In this document: positions 35,102-48,400 of the stretch, piece after piece
How the letters are laid out: the number at the start of each line of letters is the position of its first letter
Numbering within the stretch: the first letter of the stretch is position 1
NCBI GenBank assembly: GCA_040954595.2
Contig: CM082576.2
Location: 12,710,001 to 12,774,000, forward strand
Length of the DNA stretch: 64,000 nt
Source of the DNA: Balanoglossus misakiensis
Taxonomy: Eukaryota > Hemichordata
Reading direction: 5' to 3'
Translations under genes and position numbers: made by a program
The notes under the pieces: generated by a model
Databases searched by the model: none
Told to the model about the DNA's origin: nothing
What the model saw: only the letters and a program-made list of their open reading frames with translations

Positions 35102-38100
35102 ATGTCGATGGCACTCCCACCGTGCCAGATTTGTAACGAATCATCGTCCGGCTACCACTGTGGTGCTTATACGTGTGAAGCTTGCAAGGTAATATTTCAA
35201 GAAAATGTCTGTTTATACAGAAAATATGACCAGGCACAAGTCAACCTCTCGTGACATATATAACTTTTAGAAAAGAACAGTAGATAAATCATAAATATTA
35301 ATACATTTTATGGTAATTTTGTTTTGAAAGTAATATTGTATAATCCTAACTTTCGGAAGTAATATATCTGTCTGTTAACCGTAGACAATGTAGACAGAAC
35401 TCTAGTTTCTATTACACCACACTTTTTAAATCTTTTTAGTTATCATGATTTGACCCATTTAAAAATGTCATGCTTTTGATTCACCAAAATAATACTATAT
35501 AGGGATAATTAAAATATACTAGCTAGTATGTGTTCAGTTTGTCCAAAATCTAGGACAAGATTTATCATGATTTAACCTCAACATAATTTGTTATTTCCTG
35601 ACTATACTACATCATGTTGATGTAATGATAAAGTGTATGGTGGAATTTATATTTGAGTCACTAGCGCAAACCACTTTTCTGTGGACAGTGGTTCTACAAA
35701 TTAGGAATGTAAACATTCTATAATATGGCAGCACTGGAGATGAAGTGTAACAAACACATTGTTTGTAAATAACTAGTTACCATGGAGATGTATGACCACA
35801 TCCTGTTATGTAACAGGTGACACAAGAGGAGGGTCAAACAAAACAAAAACAAATACCAGAAATTCAGCTAGCATTATGCTCCCAAGCTATATTGGCACCA
35901 TTTCAATGCAGTATTTCCCAGAAAATGATGGTGAAAGATCGAATTCGATTAAAATGAGATGTAGGGTACAGCAGTCTTTCTGTGTATTCTTATACTGTAC
36001 TACATAAGTAAAAGACCTAAACGTACCCTACATCTGATTTTAATCAGTTGGTTTGAGAAATGTTCTCCATAGGCTTTACCTATTCCCATGAATATATATC
36101 TGTATAGTAATAGATGCCATTTTGCTTTGGGGAGGCTATCGAACTGAAATGGTGCCCCGTATAGTTGTAGTACAGAAGTGCTACCACAAAGAAGTAGAAG
36201 TGGAATTGAATGAGAGGAAGTTATTTACAAAGAATCACACAAAGATCACCATGGAATTTGAAGTTTATGCAGAATTTGACTATTCGGCTTTCGTTTTGCC
36301 TACAGAATACAAGAAGTTCCATGAATATAGAAAACCACACTGTTGCGTTCGTTTCTGTATCAAACAATTTTCTCCCAACAATAAAGTGCACTTACTCATT
36401 CCACATCAAAATTATGGGTTACAAACACACGGCTGGATTGGACTGGTCTAGTCTCTACTTTCCTGTTAAGACTGTCTCTTGCCGCAAGTGCCTGTCTGGA
36501 AGTTTGTTGTTTTCGTACGAAAATAAACCATAAAGTTTTAGCTGTGTTTGAATGGTATTATCCGTACCATTGTTGCCTTGGAAAAACAGCAAGTCACCCC
36601 ATCATGAAGAGCATGCCCAAACTCTCCCCATACACTTGTGCAGTGGTGAGAGAGTTTGGGCAGACTACAACACGTACACGTAGAATCAATGGGGTAGTGT
36701 TTCAGTCCTATATCCTGCATTGGAATTTCGAAACATAAGACCGGTAGCCAAGTAAAACAGTCGAGTTGAGTGCAAATCTCTTCATGAGAATCCCAGTTTA
36801 TCGAGAAGTGTAGGTTTATAAATCAAACAAATGTGGAAGTAGAAAATAAGGTGACATCATTATTAAAACTGAATGAATATGCTCCAAAATGTCATCCTTC
36901 TTGTGGACTGAACTTTCAAAAAAGATGTAAAACTAAAAGTGTAATTTCTCATTTCTTTTTCACTTTCTTATTTGTTCATGTAAGAACTATCACCTGCGAA
37001 AACACCAAGCTGGCCAAAGCCCAGCACAAAGGATACATGTATTATGTAACTCGAGTTGAAGAGCAGAGCAAACAAGTCTTTGATGCTAGACTTTAGGAGT
37101 GTTATTATATGGGACATACCTGTGTTTTGATAAGTAACTCCGAAACCAACCAACATGATTATTGGCAACCCTCATCATCGTTGCCAGTACCGGATTTTGG
37201 ACTCATTTTGACATCAAACGGTCGTGCCATGAATTATTCGCTAGAGTTTCAGACATACATGTACACAGCTGCACAAATGAAATGCAGCATTCCTTCGTGA
37301 CCATGAACTGGAGAATTGTGGAAATTATTAGAAATCATACATTTTTAAGATTGATATAGTGAGTTTCTGACCCGGATGTGGGAACTGGTACATAGCAAGA
37401 TTGTGGACCGTTTTTTTTTCCATCATATTTTATGCAATGAGCCGAAACCTCCCCTGTGGCAGTTGAGGAAGTAAACATGTTTAGTGAGTCATCATGCAGT
37501 CTAGGTGTGACTCTTCAGTCAGCCTAATTGAGATGTAAAAAAAAACTTGTTAAAGTTCTCTGGATATTTTGGGGGTTTATTTCACCGTTGTTTCCCAACG
37601 TCATATGGGTGACATCATCATCACGTGGTTGATGACTGAACATTCACGGTTGTTACTGGTGTAATTTATCGTCATCTTTAAACTGATGTACATTATACAG
37701 GGTCCTCTGTTTCGTTGGCAACTATTTTTGATTCTTTGAGGTTGTCCCGGTCCGGTCTTGGTTTCCCTCTTGTACATGTAGGGTACATGTATCAATGACC
37801 AAACTGAAAGACCATGGTAGACTCATATACTCTGTACCTGAACATACACAAAACAATGGCAATTTATAACCATCATGGCCGATGTTCGTATTTAATCCTA
37901 ACCAGTGTGCCAAATGGAGGCAAAGTCGGTAACTTTTGATATCATTTTGGATATGTGTGAAAAATTATTACCAGTGAGTTTGTTGAGTCAGTGGTGTGTC
38001 ATATGGGCTAAGCTGCTTAGAGGGCAGACTGCCACAGATCCTGTGCAGACATATTCCCTGGAGCAAGTTGCATTGGTCAACTCTTGAAGTCTCAGGTTTA

Positions 38101-41100
38101 ACAGGTTTTTTTCAGTAATGTGTGTGAAGCCATATGTCGTAGAAAATAGTGGTGATGAATGGATTGAATGGAAAGAGGAAAGAAAGGGAACATGGTCTGC
38201 ATTGAATGTAATCCCTTTCCGAAAGACACGGGGAAAAGTATTTCTTTAGAATCTAAGTAGGCCCTGATAAAGGCAAAACTAATCTACAGTGAGATACAAT
38301 GAGTGAAATGGATGGTCACTTCACCGGCTGGTACTGGCTTCAACGTGGCGGAGTTGTAAGAGAACTTCAGGGTATTTAGCCGTAGAATGTAGTCAAATTT
38401 AGAACTAGAAAAGGTAGATCACATACATGTAGTACGAGCCTGCATCAGTCTTGAAACAAAAGAGAGCTACCGCTCTCTTCTTAAAATAATTTGTGTTTGT
38501 TAAAAAACCTTTCTCCCATTATTGCTGTGCCTGCTGCGATACTGGATCAGAGAGCATGCTGGGACATCTACTGATCTAGTGTTGGATGTGTGTAATGCTC
38601 ACCTGTGAGTGTGACCGAATAACCTCTTTCTTGAGGTTATTAGGTCGCTTATCTCTCGGATCAGCTTTGAATAGAGTAAAATAGCATATAAAATTGCCGA
38701 TCTACTATTATTAAAGGCTGGTGATGGTCTTATGTGCAAGTACATGTATGTACATGTATACAGTAATTTCTTGTGTACAAACATTTCGTCCGTTTTTCAT
38801 GCGCACCATATAAACAGACTTTAGTTTAGTCCCTTCTTTTCACCCAATTCACTGTCTTTTCCCGATCTCCGACACAGACTACATGTATGGTCGCTGACAT
38901 CTTGTCATTGGGACAACGCACTGCTTTATGACATTGGCTGTATACAATTGTATTTTGTAACCAGAGTCTCTGGTTTGGCACATGTCACTGGCCTGGGACA
39001 CATGTGCATAAGACGATCGTTGCCCTTTAAATGCACTAGAGTCTCCCCAGTCATGCCTCCTATACCACTGATCACTTGTGCAACATTCTAAGCCATTACT
39101 GGCAAACTCTCACCCAGAATTTTGACAAACTACCCTTTTGATGAAAACATGTACCCTAGCGCCTTCATTTTGAAAGCAGTTTCCCCCTAAAGCATTTTTC
39201 ATCCCCCTCTGATTTCCAGAACACAGGTATCAATTGAAGTCAACACCTTGGCAGAAATTCAATTGGCAGTGTTGAACAAGCCAGGTACCTGTGATTTGGA
39301 GAAAAGAAACACCGAGTTGCATTTGCATTTGAATGGGCGATAGCACTCCGTCTGGCCTGTTTGTGAGAAAGTTGTTTGTCTGACCAAATCTGATTGGGCA
39401 CCATTAGAATACATGTGCTGATTACCATAGTGATACACGGCGAAAATCCACGAGTTTCAAAATGGTCGTCTGCTGTGTTCGCACATTTTTTGTGGTCAAT
39501 TTTTTTCCGCATTCTCAGCGAGGGCATGCTGCGAACCGGATCACAGATTTGAATAATGTGACCAGAATTAAGTGATGATGCAACTGTTGTTTAATTAATG
39601 AGATTGTTGCCCATGTCCATCTATCCATCTCAAGTGTGTAGTTAACAAACAATGGTTGTAAGTGAACTACCTAATAGCCACGGCTATTGGTGTCATTCTG
39701 TGGCTATTGTCCGGCGTGTTGATGTTCTGCGCCAAAGCTGTAGTTTGCGCTGCTGGTGGTAGGGCTGGGGCTCGTCACCAAAGCTTCACGGAGACCCAAA
39801 AATAGCCAGACTGGTTGAAAAGGTTCGACTGGCATTGTGCTAAATTTATGCAACTGACACCGACTTGCAGATATTCCAAAGGCAGCGCACAGAATGACGA
39901 TGCCCAAGGTGTAAATAGTCAAAGAAACCTGAAGATATCAGAAACAGATTTCTTCTAACTTTTCAAAATCAGCCTCTACATGGACACACATACATGTACA
40001 AGCATGCGCATATACATGTACACTCACACAAACACATGCACGCACATGATTACACACACATGCATACACATACACAAACTCACATGCATGCTCACATACA
40101 CACAAGCATATGCACACACATGCATACAGTGATACACACATACAGAAACGCGTGCACACACACGCACGCATGAACACACTCAAACATGCACCTGTCCCCC
40201 GGAAATACCATGAATTTCTTCAGACTTATGTAATGTTTGGAGAGTGCTTGAAAGTGATGTCAGCAACTGTGTTACATGTTTGAGTGGAACGTACTTAACA
40301 TAGTAACACTGTTGCTCAATGACGAGGGTTTGAAGTATCTGCCATTAACGCATTGTTGCTCTTTGCTAAAATAAAAGAAAGTGTTGTCGTTATTCATTGG
40401 ACTTTCAAGTCCACTTTATCCAAGACATACTAAGATCTGTTGTTTTAAAATGTGAACACTAGGCTTTTAGCTATTCTGACCTGGGATGGAAACTCAGTGT
40501 TAGACAACAGCTGATGTTTTGTTTTGATAAGCTTATGCTGTGGTTCTTAGTTTCGAGGCAATCACAACACAAGGATTGTTGGAAAAATGCCATTGTACTG
40601 TAAGCAGATGCACTATCCAGGTGGATTTCTTCTGTAGCAACAAAACATATATCATGCAACTACCTGAAAGAAAGGCCAATAAGTGGTTGCTATGTGACAT
40701 GTTAAATAATGAAATGTTAAATAATGATGTACCACTTGACAATTACACGTATTAGTGAACTGAGCTGGTACTACAAATGTACTTCTAACATGTGTAATGG
40801 AGTATATATGAAGTATATTACAGAACCTAAAATCATAGATTTTTTCCATACTCCCATTCACAGTACTGTTGTCCATATTGACAGTAGGTGCTTGTAGTAA
40901 GCATCATTCAAACAAGCACCCTTCTAACAAGTGTTGACATCTTTAACATTCATTGAAAAGTGAGGTACAAGTGATTTTAATAGTTTGCCATATTGAAACA
41001 AATTTCTCACAATCTAGATATCTCAATGACAGATGTGGTAGAATTAATATTTTTTGATAGTATTAGTACATTATAAATTACAGTGTAATATTTCAGAATC

Positions 41101-42045
41101 AGAATTTAACATGTGAGATATTTACTCAGAGTACCTAGCATGGATTAATTTATCTGTCCAAGAACAATCGGCAAATGTCCAATTTTCATTTTGTGAAATT
41201 TTTGAATTGTTTATTATAGCGATATCTCATACATGCTGCAGAATTTTTAGAAAAAACATGCTTATCCGTATTATTCTCAATGACTTGCATAATTCTACAA
41301 AAATCGGCTAAATAGATTGAAAATTGAGAGGTTTTGAACACTTTCAAAATACCAAGAGTCAAATATATAGGTTACAATGGAACAGTAAGATTTTGCACAT
41401 GCAATAGCGCGCGTTTGGAACCTTGCCAGCCATAGCAGCCAATGCGTGATTTGAATCTTTCAGTATCACCTCAAAGACATGACTTGTGTATTGAAAATTG
41501 ATATTTCAATTTTTATCCAGCATTGAAGGCTTTTTTTAGTCACAGAGAATTGAGTCTCATGTCTTTTGTCGTTTGACATACTTTTCGTTAGAATACTTGA
41601 ATCGAATTTTTTTCCTTTTGACTGATGTCTCATCAATAAAGAGCTAGAAGTTACAATGGTGGTGCACATAAAGAAAATCATGTTTCTGAAGGTGACAAAA
41701 GTACCCAGGGAATATGCAATATATGAACTTGAGTTTCCATAAATTACATGTATACAGTTTTCAACTAACCAGTGCAGGAATGTTGATCTTTCAGAACATG
41801 TTCACAAATTTCACTTTTTTTTAATAATTAATCGTCATTATTGATACCAGTACTCACAATAATGTTTTTTTTCACCCCGAAACAGAGATTCTTTCTGCGA
41901 AGCACAAAAACCAACGAGAAGGGAGAGACACCCAAATATGTTTGCCCCAAAGGGAGCCAGAAATGCGATATCAACAAAACGACCAGAATCCGATGCCAGT
42001 ACTGCCGCTTGCAAAAATGCTTCGAGGTTGGCATGGCGAGGAAAG
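35102..42045 (+). CDS. 2DBD-NR exons 1-2: first DNA-binding domain
   Basis: Exon 1 (35102-35188) encodes MSMALPP and the first finger CQIC...CEACK. After a 6.7-kb intron, exon 2 (41886-42045) encodes [14 protein letters not shown], the second finger ([19 protein letters not shown]) and the end FEVGMARK. The D-box spacing is one residue longer than usual (C-x6-C). The exon junction right after the P-box is the classical nuclear receptor DBD junction. Confidence 0.93.
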
Positions 42046-45000
42046 GTAGGTCCCAGCATGCTCCATTACACATTCATATGCAAATGTCAAAGGGGGAGAA
42101 TGAAACTTGATCTGGACGTGTTGTTTGCAACCAATGGGGGGGCATAAGTCTGCTATGAGCATGATATGTACAGTACTAGTCATGTACAATATTAATGTTA
42201 ATAGCAAACAAATTATAGGTTGCCCATATACACAGAAATTTTAATCAAATTGAAATAAATTTAATCAAACGGGTAATACACGATGAAGAAGTGTAATGGC
42301 TGGGAAGATTTGTAAAGTGATATGGCATTATGATTGAGAAGCCTGAAAGGGGAATGAACTCGATTGAAAGATGGTAAGGTCAGTCAGTGTGTCACACTCT
42401 CCGTTGAGGGGTGATTTGCAATAATGTATGGTTGGCTGAACAAGTTATATGATCCCTGGAGAATGCGGAGGTAATATTGATAAGCTCCACTGACCAGGGA
42501 TTATATAATTGTTATTGTAAAGGTGTATTCATGCATACAGAATGATAACAGTATTGATATGAATCTGAATTGCAGACTTAAAATTATGAATATATTTAAA
42601 TATTTTAATGTTTTCTATAGATGGCACGCTTAAATAATATACCAAGCAATTTCTCTGTGTTGTGTGCAAACCTAGTCCAGAAAGTTTCCTTGGCTCTGCC
42701 AAAAATACAGGGCTCTTGGCAGACTCAAAAAGGCAAGATAGATTCCTATTTATTTTGTGACATCTGTCTTATTTCTGATTTCTTGTCGTACTATCTCCGA
42801 TGTTTTTTTTTGGCTATAAAGGTTGGGGAACATTGGTAAATGATTTGGGAAACCCAGTAACACTTTTGCTAATAAAAAATGTGTCATAGCTGGTAGTATT
42901 CACATGTTCTGACCAAATACAAGTACATGGTTATGAGTTGAGCTCAACAACCAGTCATTGAGCATTGTATTTCAGTGAGCAAAAAAACATCATTTGAAGT
43001 GGTCTGTTTGTATACTGTAACCGTGTACTAGTACAGGTATACATGTATCTACCAGGGTATCTGTGAATGTATGGTAGGTACATGTATGACATTATGTGTG
43101 GTTGTATATTTGTTTTCTATGTACATGCAGTTGTATATGTGTATGCTGTTTATTCAATTATTGGTATATTTTTAATGCAAAAAAGTTTACACAAAGGAGT
43201 TACACGGTGTGTTTGGACTGAGACTGAGTCTGAAAGAAAGTGTTTTTTGAAATGTGGGTCAGTACATTGGATACACACATTGCACTAATGGACTGACTCG
43301 GCAGAGAGCCAGTACACGTTTGGTCAACAGACGTGTCAGTGCCCTTTTTTCAGGTGCACTTTTTCACCTAACATCTAGCTCTCGTTTGCTATTTAACAGA
43401 CACATGATAAAAGATAATTATTATATTGAAAATGAATTAGGAAGGGACAATGCTTCGTCAATATATACTAAGATACCAATTTTGAAAAATTAACTTTGTT
43501 TTAGATCCTTGACATCAGGCCCTTTTTATCGATAAAGGTCAAATATATGTTGTGATGGGGTCTGGATGACTTCAGAGGTGAACCCGCACAACAATGGTAG
43601 CATCAGGGATATCTCAATGTATGGTCTGTGTTTATTCTGATACTGCTGTGTCAGCTGAAATGTTGTCCAAAGGAGAAATGAGCCTGAGAAGTCACAGCTG
43701 AGCTATGCATGCACCTTCTGTGAATCACCGTGGAATTGATGATTCTGGAAGTTTTTATATATGCAAGGAGATCTTACTACTACATTGTATACTGCATGTC
43801 GTAAAATTTGTGCTACTTATAGTTTTGTAGTTCCTCAGAACAGGATTGCCATTACATGCTGAGTAGGCAATGGGAAGGTCGCTTTAATGGGATCAAGGTC
43901 ATGGTCGATGTTATTATGACCTGCACTGTCATAGTGGATAAGTGGTCAAGCCCAGCCCATGGGCTGTGGTAGACATTATTTGTCTAAAACTGTTTTTAAA
44001 TCTCAGAATACAGTGTTGCTGTATACATGTAACAGAAATAAAATAATAGTCCTGTTAGTGTTAACCTCTGTGATTTGGTGCAGAAATTATTTTTGAATCC
44101 TAACTTTTAAGTTTAATACAAGCACGGGTAACTGCAATATAGTTATTGCCATTTTCACACCAAAACTAAATGTCAAAAATTATATTAAAACTTCAAGTGG
44201 TGGTATACCTGTACAGGGAGAAAAAAAACATCAAAAGCCAATGTTTACAAACTAGCATTGTTGTGGGTGTGACATTGCTTGATGTCTGCAACCATGGTAA
44301 CGATTTATTTGAATGTTATCAGAGAAGAAGCAGTGAAACTAGCAAAGATAAGCGATAGAAATTTCTGGCAATATTTATGAGTCCCAAAGGAACTCATTAG
44401 TGGATATTTCCTAACAGTTGTTATTGGAGTGAGCATGGTGACATAAACTTCACAAGTCTGTTTCTTGTAAATGTTACTATTCATCAAGGACAACTTGCAC
44501 ATAAAGCTTTTAAATACATGTACTACACTTTTAGTGCATATTGGTTAATATTTAGTGTGATATTATCGGAGGCATTCTGCAGACAGGTACTGCAGATTTT
44601 AAAAGAAATTATTTTTCAATTTTCTGATTTTTTTTTATTAATGTTCAAAGGCCAACTATAAACAGGATATGCTTGGGTTTTTTTTTCTATCTGAGCTTAA
44701 TTTGAGCCTGTCACAGACAGCAGTTATCTGACACTGCAGGTACGAATTCTGTGCCGTACCTTGTGGCAATAAAATGTTTTTTAGAGTCATTACATGTTAA
44801 CACATGCTCATCTGGTGGTAGTAAAATAATCAGGTCGTCATTATGGAGCCAGAAGTCATTGAGAATTGAGAAGAGTTTCATGGTTGCTGAGTAATGCAGT
44901 AAATCTACATGTATGATAGTTCTGCTACAGTACAGGTAGTACTGTACGTGTCCTTAGTTTGTGCAGAAGTCGCTGTGACATATATATTAAAACGCAGTGG

Positions 45001-45359
45001 GTCACTGAGATTATCTGTTTTGCGTCATAGTATTAGTAAGGGCACGTTCTTAGTTTGTACAGAGGTTACACTGAAGCATGTGTAGTTTGTTGAAATATAC
45101 CACCAGTGTGACATTGTAAAAACAGCTCCAAGTTAATAGTCAGATTGCGATACGTCTTGTAAATTGTATTGATGTACATGTACCAGTATATGTCTTTCTA
45201 TCGAAAATTGTAATTGTGTGTTGTTTGAAGAACTGGAATGATTACATGAACTGCATAGATAAGGCCTGTAGTTTTTCCATTTCTGAAATCTCTGTGTGAG
45301 AATTCTGGCTCTTTTACATGTGGTTCAAGGTCACCATCTACATGTAGTGTTGGGCTTTC

Positions 45360-45410
<51 letters not shown>

Positions 45411-48400
45411 CCATCACCATCACCATCACCATCATCATCATCATCATCATCATTTATAATACAAGGGTTGATCAATGGAAACATGACGCTATTATCACTA
45501 TGGTGATAATTGTAAATAGCACATTTACATGAGCTAGTATATTGCATTATTAACATATTCATGGGCGGTTTGGTTATCATTTTCATATCCTGTTTACTTT
45601 CATAAGATACTTAGGGCTGCCTCTCAAAGAAATAATCACATCCTGGACAGGAAGAAACTTAATTTAATACGTTCACCATCGACGTCATCAGATGAAAATA
45701 TCCTACAGCAGAATTGATCTTCAGAATTCTTACAATGGATGGTGTATCTCTAAAGTGTCTATGAGGATTATGGATATCAGGAAAAAATATGTCAAAAATA
45801 TAACTAATTATGGCGATGATTTGCAAACTGTATCTATGACAACGGCTTTACAGCCCATCTACACTGAAAATCACTGATGAGACAAAACTGAAAGCTGTTA
45901 CACATTTTTGACTTGAACCAACAAGCTCTGTTGACGGCAGAGTGATGCATTGTTGTACAGTGTATTGCAGTGACAGAATGAGAGACTTCTTGCAATTAAA
46001 CGCGAGTCATGGATTTTCTCTCAGGCAAACCTTTTACTTTATGTGTAACTGGATCTAAACATCTCGCTTCTCATGATGGATCGTACTTCCTACTGAGAAT
46101 ACAAAAAAGTGAGTGCGGGGTTTACCAGCTAAAGCTGGATTTAAAAATGAATCAATACAGATGTGGTACAATTTAGGTCTCTGTCTGAATTTCACAAAAA
46201 TACAAGTTGATATTTTGTTACATGTACATATATATAAATCTCTGTAGTCAGAAAAAAAAATTAAAAAGCTTTTTGGATAAATTGCAGGTATCCTGGAAAG
46301 ATGGTGGGTTTATGCGACATTGCTGTTGGTTGTTTTGCAGTTTGTGTTTCCATGCTTACATATGAAAAAGGCTTCACTGATTGCGTCTCTTTTTTGATCC
46401 ACTACAGGTACGCCAGCAGCCCAGGGATTGTTGGATTTGAAAAACATCCCCAAGACACCCTGTCAAGTATGCGAAGCAGAGTCGTCCGGTTTACATTTTG
46501 GTGCCATAACCTGTGAAGGATGTAAGGTAAAAAAAACTAAAAAAACAGCAACAGTTCACGGTTTAATACTCTGGCTGTAGTCGTCAAAAGATATAACCAC
46601 AATGGCCAATGTGCTTTGAAGGTATACAGTCACCTCCAATTTACATACGCCCATATATGGCTGAAATGGTGTATGTGAGCGTTCTACAGGTGGCGCTTTT
46701 TTTTTCGCGTGTGCCACCCACTGAAAATCTGTGATTGGCTAGATCTCAATTTGCTATGGTAACTATAGCTAATTTTAAACCGGTGACCGTATACCTTTAA
46801 ACGGCATATTGAGACACGGCAATAATGTGAAGTGAAAAGAGGAACTTCCTTGTGATGTTAAACACTGAATATATGCATGGGAATCACACAACAAACAATC
46901 TAAATTTCTGGAGCTGCTTTCTATCCTATATTACTGTCCAATTCACTAAATATTAAAAAAAATACAGATAAAATATCTTCAGATGGTGATGGCTTGTCTC
47001 CTACAAATACTAGAAGTACATGTATACATTTCGGGAGCTTTTAAGTGCAGCATTTGTTCAATAAAGAGGAAAACGAAGTTAGTCAGTGTCAACAATTATG
47101 GCTGAAGAGTGGAGATATAGAAACGTGCAATGAATATCACAGTACATTAAAATGGAATCATGGAATATGCTCTTTTCATTTATAAAATGTTCCATCTATC
47201 AATACAGTATACAACATGACAGTGGCATTCACTGTCGCTTGATCTATTTTGAAATGAAACTGGCACAAAAAGAAAATGTCAAACGTCGATGTCGACCTCC
47301 AACTAATGATGGAGCACCAGGGATTGAGAACGGTAGCCTAAAGCATCCTTGCTTAGCACTGGCAGCTCCGGAGATCAACGAAGCCATTTAATGTGTGCCA
47401 GTCAAAGTTGTTGAAATGAATCAAAGCAGATTTTTTTGCCAACCTAGAAGTGAACTTTGTTCTCCTGTTGTAGTGCAGCAAAAGTTTTTTTTTACTCTCT
47501 AAAATCCTCCAGCCAAATTTATAGTGGATAGCAAATGGTGCACCTCTATAGTGTGAAAAATAAGATAGTCTGAAGAATCTATATGGTGTAGTCATGATGA
47601 ATATTCTCTGACAGAAGTCAAAGATTGATTTGACAGTGTTAAAAGCTTCCTTTCGTGGATGCAGCATTATCACAAGTCATCTGTCAATCGATACAGGCAG
47701 GGAATGTCATCAGATGGTCATGATAAAATTGAAGAGGAATAACATTTGTCAGTTAGTTTAAGTAAAAAATAAGACTTGATTTACACTTAGATTTCAGTTA
47801 ATTTCAGAGCTAAAATGTTGTTGAGACAGTGGTTAATATCATATTCAATTTTAACACACACACACGCATTCTCTCTCTCAAACAGACCACAATATTCTTT
47901 TCTAGTGAATGTGAACACACAATGTCATTGGTGTTGATTATCTTGGATCCAAAATAATTTTGACACTTGTTGCAGACAACGGAAGTCTGACATCTTTGTG
48001 TTTGTCTTCAGCCTTGACTTATTAGGAAGAAAAAAAATCCCACAGGCATTATTGTCAACATTTTTTCCCCAGGAAATGTCATCTTAGTGGGTAAATCTAA
48101 TAGCTTGTCAAATGATGTGCAAAAATATGCTGTATTTATCCCTGAGGATCCTTTGTTAATTGCCAAGACTGGGAATTCAAACATGTCCTGGTACAAACAA
48201 AACCATATTATGTGTTAAGTGAAAAAATTCCATAGAAATATGTATTCCAATCTACCTATCAACCGACATGTAATTTTATACTGTCATGTGACATCTTCAG
48301 GGTACTACATTGTACATACTGCTAACCACCCGTCAACCAGTCGATGTTTGTTCGGGCCATGCATCTAGCATTGAATATCGCTGCCGATGAAAGTCAGTTC

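Larger units (their letters stand above)
35189..41885 (+). other. 2DBD-NR intron 1, 6.7 kb
   Basis: Contains a second copy of the fold-back element (35945-36048) and a long CA-rich tract (39983-40190). It has several TACATGTA-rich patches, for example 38738-38760. I see no embedded gene. Confidence 0.5.

Noticed and set aside
36122-36533. Two overlapping 107-109-residue frames in NR intron 1
   Set aside because: They overlap in different frames, have no family pattern, and lack splice context.
39938-40183. Cys/Val-rich minus-strand frame
   Set aside because: Arises from the CA/TG microsatellite; composition explained entirely by the repeat.
45296-45586. Poly-Ile and poly-Asp open frames
   Set aside because: Products of the ATC microsatellite; no flanking coding signal or splice support.
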